Source: SAR324 cluster bacterium | GTDB lineage: Bacteria > SAR324 > NAC60-12 | Length of the DNA: 64,000 nucleotides | Reading direction: 5' to 3' | Assembly (NCBI GenBank): GCA_015232315.1 | Contig: JADFZZ010000024.1 | Location: forward strand, 18,267-82,266 | Shown here: piece by piece, positions 52,508-61,497 of the stretch | Position numbering within the stretch: the stretch's first letter is position 1 | Layout of the letters: each line of letters opens with the position of its first letter | The notes under the pieces: model-generated | The model's input: the letters and a program-made list of their open reading frames with translations, nothing else | Told to the model about the DNA's origin: nothing | The model's database searches: none | Made by a program: the position numbers and the translations under genes

Positions 52508-55500
52508 ATGAAATTTCCTTATTTATTGAATCACAAAAAACAGGGGTTGAAAGCCTGTTTCCTGCCGTTTAATGTTCTCCGGTATTTTCCTGTCCATACC
52601 ATTATTTTGTTTTTATTATTTTTTATGGGTTTGTTCCTTGATGGAAGGGATGAGATCCAGGCAATGCCGGTGACAATCACTGATGGCACTGAAAATTATA
52701 ATCTTGGATCGGTGGTGGATATTCTTGAAGACAAGGATGGAACAACTACCATTGAGCAGATTATCTCAGCAGAATGGTCGAATCAATTTATCAAGAGTTC
52801 AGTCGATATTCCAAATTTCGGATTTACCCGCTCCGTGTATTGGGTTCGCCTTGAACTGGATCATGATTCCCCACTTGATACCAGATGGTTTCTGGAGGTT
52901 GGTTATCCTCTCCTTGATCAGATTGTGCTTTATTCAAAAGATGAATCAGGAATCTGGCAACAGACACTTACCGGCGATACCTATCCCTTTTCACAAAGGC
53001 CGTTGAATTTCAGAAATTTTGTTTTTCCACTCAATCTGGAAGGCGGTCAGTCAGAAACCCTGTATTTAAGAATAAAAACAGAAAGTTCCATGCAGATCCC
53101 GCTCAATCTGTGGTCTCCTGACAAATTTGCTGAACGCATCAATCGAGAAGTCTATGGTCTGGGCATTTACTATGGAATCATGCTGGTCATGATTCTTTAC
53201 AATCTGTTTATCTATGTTTCAGTCCGGGACATCGGTTATTTGTTTTATGTTCTGTTTATTACGCTTTATGCACTTATTCAATTAGCACTCAATGGTTTGG
53301 CCTTTGAATATTTATGGCCTGAGTTTCCTTGGTGGGCCAATCGGAGCATCCCATTTTTAATTGCGACGGGTGAAATTCCCTTGCTGCTGTTTACCAGAAA
53401 TTACCTGAGACTCAAAGATTACCTGCCCCGCACTGATCAGTTATTCAAAGCGTTGATTCTGATACATGCTGTTTGTACCTTGTTACCGTTTGTAGCAGGT
53501 TATTCTCTGGCAATTAGAATCATAATTTATCTGGTTGTGGTGATATGTCTGGCAATGACATGGGCTGGTATTTCCACGCTGATGAAAGGCTCCAGGGAAG
53601 CACGTTTTTTTCTATTCGCATGGGGTGCTTTTTTTCTGGGAGCTTTGGTTTATTCCATTCAGAAAGTTGGTTTGATTCCTCCAGGCTTCATCACAGAATA
53701 TGGAGTTCAATTTGGTTCAGCGGGTGGTGTCATTCTGTTGTCTCTCGGGTTGGCCGACAAAATCAATGAATTGAAAAAAGAATCTGCGCAAGCACAGGCT
53801 CATGCTCTGGAAATTCAACGACAGGCCAATGAACGTCTGGAAAAAAAGGTGGCGGAACGGACCTCTGAACTGAATCTTTCACTCACACAGGTGGAAAAAG
53901 CCCAGGCGCAATTGACAACTATCAATGACATTGTGAAAATCATCAACAAGGAAACAGATTTTGAAATCATTCTGGAAAGTATCCTTAAAACATTTTCATT
54001 GCTGATTCCGAGCGCTCAAAGAGCATTTTGCATGATCATGGACTCAGAAAATAAGAATTACATCATCGAAAAAACACTTGTCTTGTCAGCAAACGATTTT
54101 CAAACCATGACTCTGGGAAGTGAATGGAATGAACTCTTTTATACACACGTCACCCACTACATTGAATGGGCCGTGATTACTGAATATTCAGGGGTTGTTT
54201 CATGGAATCTTTATGCGGAATCAGCGACTCCTCAATCCGTACTTTCTGTTCCGGTAACGTTGAATGGTGAAATCGCCGGATTTTTTCATTTTGACAACCT
54301 GGATACTCCAGATGCCTTTCATCCGGAAATGTTTGCGATGATCGGAGATTTGACCGAACACATCACTTCAGCATTTTTAAGATCCAGAACACTGAAAATA
54401 TTGAAAGAAAATGAAATCAGGCTCGAAAAAAACGCACGCTCTCTCAACCGTGCGTTGAGACAGGCACAACAGCGGGAAGAGACCATTGTTCAACTCAATC
54501 ATCTGATGAAATCGGCTAATGAAACACTTGATTTGAATAATTTGATCAAGGCATTGCTCGAGGGAGCCCTGATTGATAAATATGCGATTGATGGCGCTAT
54601 CGTTCATTTTGCCGATGTCGAAACAAGAACTTTGGAGTTTGCGGCTTTCTATAATGTATCAGGCCGCTATGAACATTTTTGTAATGATCTGGATCAATAT
54701 TCATTTTTTCTGGATAAACCTGATACGCCTTTTGGGAGATCTTCCGTCACAAAAAATCCAGTTTACCTCAGAAATGTTCCTGAAGATCGCCAAACTATTG
54801 AAGGGCCGTTAAAAGATCTCAAATTGAGGCATGTTCAGTCCCTGTTGATTTATCCTCTCATTATTCAGGGGGATGTGATTGGAACAATCAGTTTTTTTTC
54901 AGCGGATTATGAACTGAAACTCAATGAACAACATCTCGAAAACATTCAGGGTTATATTGATCATATTGTGACACCTGTGAACAACATCCGTTTGTATGAA
55001 ATTAGTCAGCAGGACAGAAAATTGATAACCCGGATCAATCAGGTGATGCAGACTGTGAATGCTACGCTGGATCTGGATGAAGTGATGGCGGCAGTCAAAG
55101 CGGCTCTTCAGGAAATGTTCACCTTTGACGCCATTGGAATTCAATTGGTTGATGAAGTTCGTCAATATTTGAATATTTACAGAATTTATGGTGATTCCAT
55201 TTCAGAAAAACAGGTGAAACGCTGGAGCAGCATTCCTATTTTGATTGATGGCAGGGACAGTCTGAGTCTGTATAGTCTTCACATGAATGGGCCAGTGTAT
55301 GTGCCTGATGTCAATGACGATATACCATTGGGACTTGTTGATGAAAAAATCCGGGAAAGTTTTCGGTTTGTTTCTTTACTTTGTCTCCCTTTGACTGTGC
55401 AAAACAAGGTAATAGGGGTTATTTCATTTTATAACAGTGGTCATGGTTTTTCATTGAGTGAAATCCAGATTGCACAGATTCAGCGGTATGTGACACAGAT

Positions 55501-56476
55501 TGCCGCCACCATTCATAATGCGAGACTTTATGATGATTTGAAAAGTACCAAGATCCAATTGCTTGAAACTGAAAAAATCGCGGAAATGACCAAATCTTTC
55601 GAGCGATTTGTGCCCAAACAATTTTTGAACAGGATTGCGAAAAATGGTTTGGATCGCATTGAACTAGGCATGGCGGAAAGTGATATCATGACCATTTTAT
55701 TTTGTGATATCAGATCGTTTACAACGCTTGCCGAAAAGATGAGCCCACAGGAATTATTAAATTTCCTCAATGCCTATCTGGATCGAATGAGTAAACCCAT
55801 TCATGTTCACAATGGTTTTGTGGATAAATTTATCGGGGATGCGATCATGGCCTTGTTTGATAATCCAGGGGGACCACCAGAAGTGGAGGCACAAGGTGCC
55901 GTTGATGCGGCTATCGGTATGCAGGAAACCCTGAGGATATACAATGAACATCGAAGATTTTCTGGATATGTGCCTTTGTCAATTGGTATCGGAATTCATA
56001 CAGGCCCAGTGGTCGTTGGTACGGTAGGCTCAAGGGACAGGATGGATTCAACCGTGCTTGGGGATAATGTGAATCTGGCCGCAAGGCTGGAAGGCTTGAC
56101 CAAATATTATGGGGCAAAAATCATCATCAGTGAAGACACCATGAGGTTGCTGGAAAGCATCCGTCAATACAAGTACCGACAATTGGACTGGTTAAGAGTT
56201 AAGGGCAAGGCAGAGCCTGTTTCAATTTATGAAATTTACAGTGCCGATGATGATGATATTCAAAGGTTGAAAATGAAATCGGAAAGATTTCTACGCAAGG
56301 GATTGTTCAGTCGGTTCAAACAACAATGGGATGAATCCATAACCAGCTTTCAGGAAGTGTTGGCCATTAATCCGAAAGACAAAGCTGCTGAATTTCATAT
56401 TAAAAATTGCCTGTATTTGAAAAATAATCCACCTGAACAGGGATGGGATGGATCCATCAGTCTGGATTCAAAATGA
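52508..56476 (+). CDS. 7TM-DISM receptor with GAF domains and adenylate cyclase
   Basis: A 1322-residue receptor. An N-terminal hydrophobic segment (35-50) precedes a 7TMR-DISM extracellular domain (about 65-190: FTRSVYWVRLEL, LEVGYPLLDQIVLY, LYLRIKTESSMQIPL) and seven membrane helices (about 210-410: YGLGIYYGIMLVMILYNLF). A coiled coil, about three GAF-like domains (to about 1015) and a class III cyclase (about 1055-1245: LFCDIRSFTTLAEKM, VDKFIGDAIMALF, VLGDNVNLAARLEG) follow. The C-terminal tail ends NNPPEQGWDGS. Probably makes cAMP. Last gene of the cheV operon (15-base gap). Confidence 0.93.
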   Translation: MKFPYLLNHKKQGLKACFLPFNVLRYFPVHTIILFLLFFMGLFLDGRDEIQAMPVTITDGTENYNLGSVVDILEDKDGTTTIEQIISAEWSNQFIKSSVDIPNFGFTRSVYWVRLELDHDSPLDTRWFLEVGYPLLDQIVLYSKDESGIWQQTLTGDTYPFSQRPLNFRNFVFPLNLEGGQSETLYLRIKTESSMQIPLNLWSPDKFAERINREVYGLGIYYGIMLVMILYNLFIYVSVRDIGYLFYVLFITLYALIQLALNGLAFEYLWPEFPWWANRSIPFLIATGEIPLLLFTRNYLRLKDYLPRTDQLFKALILIHAVCTLLPFVAGYSLAIRIIIYLVVVICLAMTWAGISTLMKGSREARFFLFAWGAFFLGALVYSIQKVGLIPPGFITEYGVQFGSAGGVILLSLGLADKINELKKESAQAQAHALEIQRQANERLEKKVAERTSELNLSLTQVEKAQAQLTTINDIVKIINKETDFEIILESILKTFSLLIPSAQRAFCMIMDSENKNYIIEKTLVLSANDFQTMTLGSEWNELFYTHVTHYIEWAVITEYSGVVSWNLYAESATPQSVLSVPVTLNGEIAGFFHFDNLDTPDAFHPEMFAMIGDLTEHITSAFLRSRTLKILKENEIRLEKNARSLNRALRQAQQREETIVQLNHLMKSANETLDLNNLIKALLEGALIDKYAIDGAIVHFADVETRTLEFAAFYNVSGRYEHFCNDLDQYSFFLDKPDTPFGRSSVTKNPVYLRNVPEDRQTIEGPLKDLKLRHVQSLLIYPLIIQGDVIGTISFFSADYELKLNEQHLENIQGYIDHIVTPVNNIRLYEISQQDRKLITRINQVMQTVNATLDLDEVMAAVKAALQEMFTFDAIGIQLVDEVRQYLNIYRIYGDSISEKQVKRWSSIPILIDGRDSLSLYSLHMNGPVYVPDVNDDIPLGLVDEKIRESFRFVSLLCLPLTVQNKVIGVISFYNSGHGFSLSEIQIAQIQRYVTQIAATIHNARLYDDLKSTKIQLLETEKIAEMTKSFERFVPKQFLNRIAKNGLDRIELGMAESDIMTILFCDIRSFTTLAEKMSPQELLNFLNAYLDRMSKPIHVHNGFVDKFIGDAIMALFDNPGGPPEVEAQGAVDAAIGMQETLRIYNEHRRFSGYVPLSIGIGIHTGPVVVGTVGSRDRMDSTVLGDNVNLAARLEGLTKYYGAKIIISEDTMRLLESIRQYKYRQLDWLRVKGKAEPVSIYEIYSADDDDIQRLKMKSERFLRKGLFSRFKQQWDESITSFQEVLAINPKDKAAEFHIKNCLYLKNNPPEQGWDGSISLDSK

Positions 56477-56486
56477 AATCGACTGC

Positions 56487-56930
56487 TTAAGGTCTGGTTG
56501 GTTCGGTGACGCTTATTACCTGAACTTTGTCAATTTCAAGCGAGGCCATGAAATTCAACAGACTCAATAATCTATTGATTTCAATATTATTTTCTGGTGC
56601 GATCACATACTCACCTTCAGGCTTGGTTTTTCTGAATTCAATGATTGCCGTTTTTAAATCCTCAAATTTCGCAACTGGTTTTCCTGCTATAATCCAGTTG
56701 TCTGAAGCATGAATTTCTATCAGTAATGGTTCATCAAGAGTCGAAACAGGGGGTGCTCCCTCGGTTGTCTGAGGCAAATTTATTTCGGTATAAATATGGG
56801 TGATTCCTGCTGTTAAAATGAAAAAAATCAGCAAAATGAACATAACATCCAACAATGAAGTCAGATCAATGCTATTTTCCGGATCAGATTCCGGGGATGG
56901 CAAACCATGAAATGGCCTGGTTGAAATCAT
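56487..56930 (-). CDS. exbD: ExbD/TolR-type transport protein
   Basis: A 147-residue protein with a short cytoplasmic N terminus, one membrane helix (LTSLLDVMFILLIFFIL, including the conserved Asp) and a periplasmic domain ending in VQVISVTEPTR. It pairs with the ExbB-like gene upstream, whose stop overlaps its ATG by four bases. No TonB or TolA is adjacent. It is convergent with the receptor-cyclase gene, ten bases away. Confidence 0.9.
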   Translation of the reverse strand: MISTRPFHGLPSPESDPENSIDLTSLLDVMFILLIFFILTAGITHIYTEINLPQTTEGAPPVSTLDEPLLIEIHASDNWIIAGKPVAKFEDLKTAIIEFRKTKPEGEYVIAPENNIEINRLLSLLNFMASLEIDKVQVISVTEPTRP

Positions 56931-57535
56931 GAGCGAACTCCATGAGTCAGATGGTGATTCAATGCATTCAATTGCTCTGTTAAAAGTTGAATGATGCTGT
57001 TGATCCGCATATGAAACATTGAATAAGCGATCAACGAAGGAATAGCAATGATCAAACCCGCAGCGGTTGTGAGCATGGCTTGAGATATGCCATTTGCAAT
57101 CAGTGCCGGACTCACTGGACCATGTGACGTTGCGATACTGTCAAAGGCCTGGATCATTCCCAGAATGGTTCCAAGTAGACCTAAAAGTGGTGCAATAGAC
57201 GCCACAAGTTTCAACAATGGTAGATATCGAAGGAGTTCTCGTTGCAATTTCATCATCTTGATTGAAAGATAATGTTCGCGGTCTTCTTGATCCAGATGGC
57301 TTTTTTCGCAAAGTTCCATTAATAGGAAACCTGTTTTCCATTTTTTAAGATCAAAAGACACCATGCTATCGACAATTGATTCCATGGGGTGCTGTAGGAT
57401 TTTTTCAACAACGTCATCAGGCACTCCTGAATAACGCATTAAAACATAGAAACGTTCTGAAATGATTGTGGTAACGATTACCGCGCAGGCAAGCAATGGC
57501 AAACCAACCAAACCCATTTGCTCAAGAAAACTCAT
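56927..57535 (-). CDS. exbB: ExbB/TolQ/MotA-type proton channel protein
   Basis: A 202-residue protein with three membrane helices: the first near residues 8-25, then LKLVASIAPLLGLLGTILGMIQAF and ISQAMLTTAAGLIIAIPSLIAYSMF, the conserved MotA/TolQ/ExbB channel core. With ExbD it would turn proton flow into mechanical work on an outer-membrane partner. ATG 57535 (MSFLEQ) follows GAGGACAGC; the longer frame from 57568 is less likely. Confidence 0.92.
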   Translation of the reverse strand: MSFLEQMGLVGLPLLACAVIVTTIISERFYVLMRYSGVPDDVVEKILQHPMESIVDSMVSFDLKKWKTGFLLMELCEKSHLDQEDREHYLSIKMMKLQRELLRYLPLLKLVASIAPLLGLLGTILGMIQAFDSIATSHGPVSPALIANGISQAMLTTAAGLIIAIPSLIAYSMFHMRINSIIQLLTEQLNALNHHLTHGVRS

Positions 57536-57660
57536 GCTGTCCTCAAGGAAATATGTTTCAGCAAACATAAAAAAACATGCTTTACTTTCTACTCAAGAAA
57601 CCAGTATTAAAAAAGAGAAATTTTTTTCCAGAATGCATTTTTTAATAAAATCGGAGTCAT

Positions 57661-60600
57661 TTGTTGAAAATAAAAACTCTGTTAATGATTATTGCAGTGA
57701 TATTATTGGGAAATAGTGTGCTTTCTGCTCAGGAAAGCGTCAAGCTTGTTCCTGGAAAAACCATGTATGCACTGGGTAAAAACCTGGTGTATATGGAGGA
57801 TAAAGACAACAAGATTACTTTAGACACGCTCCAAACAGGTGGAGATTTACCTCCTTTTCAAAAATCTACTTCAGACACCTTGAGTGTTGGTTTCACAGAT
57901 TCTTCCTATTGGCTACGTCTATTTATTAAAAACACCGATTCTTCACAAACATCATGGTATTTGGAGTTTGCGTATCCTCCCATGGACCATCTGGAGTTAT
58001 ATGTAATACAGAATAACCAGATTATTCGGAAATATATAAGTGGCGATTTATATGCTTTTGAGGAACGTCCCTATCCTCATCGGCACCATATTTTTCCAAT
58101 CAATCTGCCGACTGACGCTGAAACAACCCTTTATATTCGTGCCAAAACAGAAAGCTCCATGCAGTTCCCCTTGATTCTCTGGTTACCAGAAGCCTTTGCC
58201 CGCAAAGACCACAAAGAACAATATGGGTTGGGATTGTATTATGGCATCATGTTTGTGATGTTGCTTTATAACCTGTTTATTTATGGGGCAACAAAGGATC
58301 GCAGTTACCTTTATTATGTGTTTTATGTTGGCGCTTATTCCCTGTTTCAAATGTCCCTCAATGGATTGGCCGCAGAATGGGTGTGGCCGAATTGGACATG
58401 GTGGAACAATCGAAGTATTCCATTTTGTATAGGGGGCGCATTCCTGGGATTAATTTTATTTTCACAATCATTCCTTCAGATTAAAAACTATGCACCAGGA
58501 CTGAATAAAATCATGAACTTGCTTGGGCTTGGTTTTATCGGTGTGATGTTCATTTCACTGTTGGCAAGTTATGCTATCAGTATTCAAACAGCCGTTGTTC
58601 TTGTCATCATTTCCCCTTTTGTTTTAATCACAGCCGCTGTGATTTGCTGGAAAGCCGAATATTATCCGGCACGCTTTTATTTACTGGCATTTATTGCTCT
58701 GCTTTGTGGAATCGTTGCGACTGGAATGAGTGCGGAAGGATTGGTTCCTAGTAATTTTCTTACCAATTACGGAATCCAGATTGGGTCGGCCATGGAAGTG
58801 GTTTTGTTGTCCCTGGGATTGGCTGAACGTATCAATCAATTGAGGCGTGAAAGGTTTCATGCGCAACAGGAATTATTCAAGTCACAGAATGAAACACTGA
58901 ACGCGCAGAATCAGGCAATGGAAAACCTGAAAAAAGCTGACAGATTGAAAGACGAGTTTCTGGCGAACACCTCTCATGAATTACGTACACCACTGAATGG
59001 AATGATTGGTCTTGCGGATGCTTTGCTTGATCAACTTCGTGGGCCGTTAACTCCTGAACAACAGCTTGATTTGGCCATGATTGTTCAAAGCGGGAAACGT
59101 CTTTCAAATTTGGTTAATGATATTCTTGATTTTTCCAAGATCCGAAATCAGGATCTTGAACTTCGTCTCACGCCATTGATGTTACCTAAAATTATTGACG
59201 AAGTTATTATGTTGTCACGACCATTGATTGGCAAAAAATCGATCACATTAACCAGTGATATTCCTGTAAATCTCCCACAGGTGATGGCTGATCGTAATCG
59301 ATTGGAACAGATTCTTCATAATCTGGTAGGAAACGCTATCAAATTCACCAGGCAGGGATCTGTTTCAATAGAAGCAAAAACTGAAAATGAGAGAATCAGA
59401 ATTCTTATTCGTGATACTGGTATTGGCATTCCTGAAAACAGGCGTGAAGGAATTTTTGAATCATTTGAACAGTCCGATGGTTCAATTGAACGAGAATTTG
59501 GTGGTACAGGATTAGGTTTATCCATCAGTAAATCACTTGCCGAATTGCATGGCAGCACCATTCATCTGGAAAGTGAGGTAGGTAAAGGTTCCGCATTTTC
59601 ATTTACATTACCAATCGCAATGGACTCCTCCAGTGAATCAGTTGTTGAGGATAAATCAGGTAGTATAAAACCCTCATTAAATCTACAAAACAGTCAGATG
59701 CTCGAAATTGTAGATGATGTTGTAACACCAGATAAAAAAACAATATTGATGGTGGATGACGAACCTGTAAATCTACATGTGCTTCGAAATCATCTTAAAT
59801 CAAGAGGATACAATACAATTTCAGCAGGTGACGGTTTATCAGCTTTGGAAAAAATCAAAATATCCAAACCGGATTTAGTGTTACTGGATGTGATGATGCC
59901 GAAAATGGGGGGGTATGACGTTTGTCAGAATATCAGAAAAATATATAATGAAATCTCGTTGCCTGTGATCATGTTGACTGCAAAAAATCAGGAACAGGAT
60001 ATCATTCAGGGGTTCAAGCACGGCGCGAATGATTACCTCACCAAGCCTTTTATGAAGGCTGAATTGTTGGTTCGGGTTGAAACGCATCTGAAATTTCAGG
60101 AAGCTGTTGCTGCACTTAAAAATTCTGAAAGACAGGCAATTGAATTAGCAACGGCTCGTACCGTTCAAGAATTATTGATTCCTCAAAAATTACCAGAATT
60201 AGAAGAAGTCGAAATTGCCAGTTTTTATCAGTCAGCCTCTGAAACTGGAGGAGACTGGTATCATTACAGATATTCACCTGAATCCAATTTGCTGGATGTT
60301 TTAATAGGTGATGTAACAGGACATGGGGCCGCTGCGGCTATCATCACTGGTATGGTTGATAGCGTTTATCAGTCGTTGGAAGAACATAAAAAAAATGTGA
60401 TTAGCGGAGATCTGGGGTTTCAGATGCTGCATCCTTCATATTTACTGGAATTACTGAACAATGTCCTTCACACCACAACGGATGCCAAATATACACTTAC
60501 TTTTGTTTATTCTGTTCTCGATTTGAAAAATAAAATTCTGATTTATACTTGTGCTGCACATAATCCATGCTACGTCTGGCGCCCAACCGGATTTGAAGGA

Positions 60601-60927
60601 AAACGTGGGAGTAATTCAAAAAATCCCTTTTTTGAACTCAGAGATTATTCTCATGCACTCGGTTTTCAACAGGGGAATACCTATAAAACACAGATGTTGG
60701 AACTTCAAACGGATGATGTGATTGTTTGGTACACGGATGGTCTGGTTGAAAATTATAATGAAAAAAAAGAAATGTTTGGTCAGGGTCGACTGCGTCGTCT
60801 CATTAAAGATTGTGAGGGACTCAATGCTGAAGAAATTAAGAACAGGATTGTAAATGAAGCGTTTAAGCACTTTGCCAATGTCCCGATTGAAGACGATGTA
60901 ACATTGGTGGTGGCAAAAATCCGGTGA
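57661..60927 (+). CDS. 7TM-DISM hybrid histidine kinase with SpoIIE phosphatase
   Basis: A 1088-residue receptor. A signal peptide (LLMIIAVILLGNSVLSAQ) leads to a 7TMR-DISM domain (about 40-175: FTDSSYWLRLFI, LEFAYPPMDHLELY) and seven membrane helices (about 190-395). Then HisKA (SHELRTPLNG, His about 439), an ATPase domain (NLVGNAIKF, DTGIGIP, GTGLGLS), a receiver (LLDVMMPKMGG, Asp about 743) and a PP2C/SpoIIE phosphatase (ETGGDWYHY, LIGDVTGHGAAAA, WYTDGLVENYN). It starts with TTG (57661 or 57664, GGAG upstream). The output is Ser/Thr dephosphorylation, so a STAS protein is the likely target, such as the one at 52037. Confidence 0.94.
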   Translation: MLKIKTLLMIIAVILLGNSVLSAQESVKLVPGKTMYALGKNLVYMEDKDNKITLDTLQTGGDLPPFQKSTSDTLSVGFTDSSYWLRLFIKNTDSSQTSWYLEFAYPPMDHLELYVIQNNQIIRKYISGDLYAFEERPYPHRHHIFPINLPTDAETTLYIRAKTESSMQFPLILWLPEAFARKDHKEQYGLGLYYGIMFVMLLYNLFIYGATKDRSYLYYVFYVGAYSLFQMSLNGLAAEWVWPNWTWWNNRSIPFCIGGAFLGLILFSQSFLQIKNYAPGLNKIMNLLGLGFIGVMFISLLASYAISIQTAVVLVIISPFVLITAAVICWKAEYYPARFYLLAFIALLCGIVATGMSAEGLVPSNFLTNYGIQIGSAMEVVLLSLGLAERINQLRRERFHAQQELFKSQNETLNAQNQAMENLKKADRLKDEFLANTSHELRTPLNGMIGLADALLDQLRGPLTPEQQLDLAMIVQSGKRLSNLVNDILDFSKIRNQDLELRLTPLMLPKIIDEVIMLSRPLIGKKSITLTSDIPVNLPQVMADRNRLEQILHNLVGNAIKFTRQGSVSIEAKTENERIRILIRDTGIGIPENRREGIFESFEQSDGSIEREFGGTGLGLSISKSLAELHGSTIHLESEVGKGSAFSFTLPIAMDSSSESVVEDKSGSIKPSLNLQNSQMLEIVDDVVTPDKKTILMVDDEPVNLHVLRNHLKSRGYNTISAGDGLSALEKIKISKPDLVLLDVMMPKMGGYDVCQNIRKIYNEISLPVIMLTAKNQEQDIIQGFKHGANDYLTKPFMKAELLVRVETHLKFQEAVAALKNSERQAIELATARTVQELLIPQKLPELEEVEIASFYQSASETGGDWYHYRYSPESNLLDVLIGDVTGHGAAAAIITGMVDSVYQSLEEHKKNVISGDLGFQMLHPSYLLELLNNVLHTTTDAKYTLTFVYSVLDLKNKILIYTCAAHNPCYVWRPTGFEGKRGSNSKNPFFELRDYSHALGFQQGNTYKTQMLELQTDDVIVWYTDGLVENYNEKKEMFGQGRLRRLIKDCEGLNAEEIKNRIVNEAFKHFANVPIEDDVTLVVAKIR

Positions 60928-61137
60928 AGATTGATCTGGTCTACTGATTGATATTTATAACCGGTTAAATTATTCTAAAATATTATGTATAATTAAAAAT
61001 TAATTTCAAAGATTAGTCCCTTCGTCCGAGCTTTTTGATCAGAAAAATTTTCACGACTATGCCCAAACAAAAATTGTTCAGGCTGTCTTGTCCTGATATA
61101 AGTTTACACATCCGATAAACTTAAAAGAGGACAGACC

Positions 61138-61383
61138 ATGCAAAAAGCGATACGATTATCAACAAGTAAATATCACATCAGATACACAGAAGAATTTAAG
61201 CGTCAAATCCGCGATGAATATTTATCGGGTCAAAAGAGCAAATCAGAGTTAGCCCGAAACCATGGCATAGGAGGAGGTGCCTATCGAATCACCTTGTGGC
61301 TGCGTTCGATGAACGCTGAGAATCGGTCAACGTTTCTGAACCCTCTGGATCAGGAGGCGGAAATGAAGGAAGAATCCGAGTAA
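61138..61383 (+). pseudogene. Transposase OrfA-like helix-turn-helix gene, 3' end cut by IS66
   Basis: An 81-residue frame with KYHIRYTEEFKRQIRDEYLSGQKSKSELARNHGI, the helix-turn-helix opening of IS3-type OrfA transposases, preceded by a good ribosome site (AGAGGACAG). The TAA stop at 61381-61383 lies inside the left end of the IS66-like element that starts at 61380, so the native C terminus is lost. The gap 60928-61137 upstream shows no gene. Confidence 0.72.
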
Positions 61384-61497
61384 CCGTTCAAGGGGGGGTG
61401 ATTCATAAATTTGTATTTCAGACTAGCAAGTTTGATATTCTGTTCATAATCTACAGTCTGTCTATTAGTCCAGTAAACTCTTTGTGTTGATCCAACG

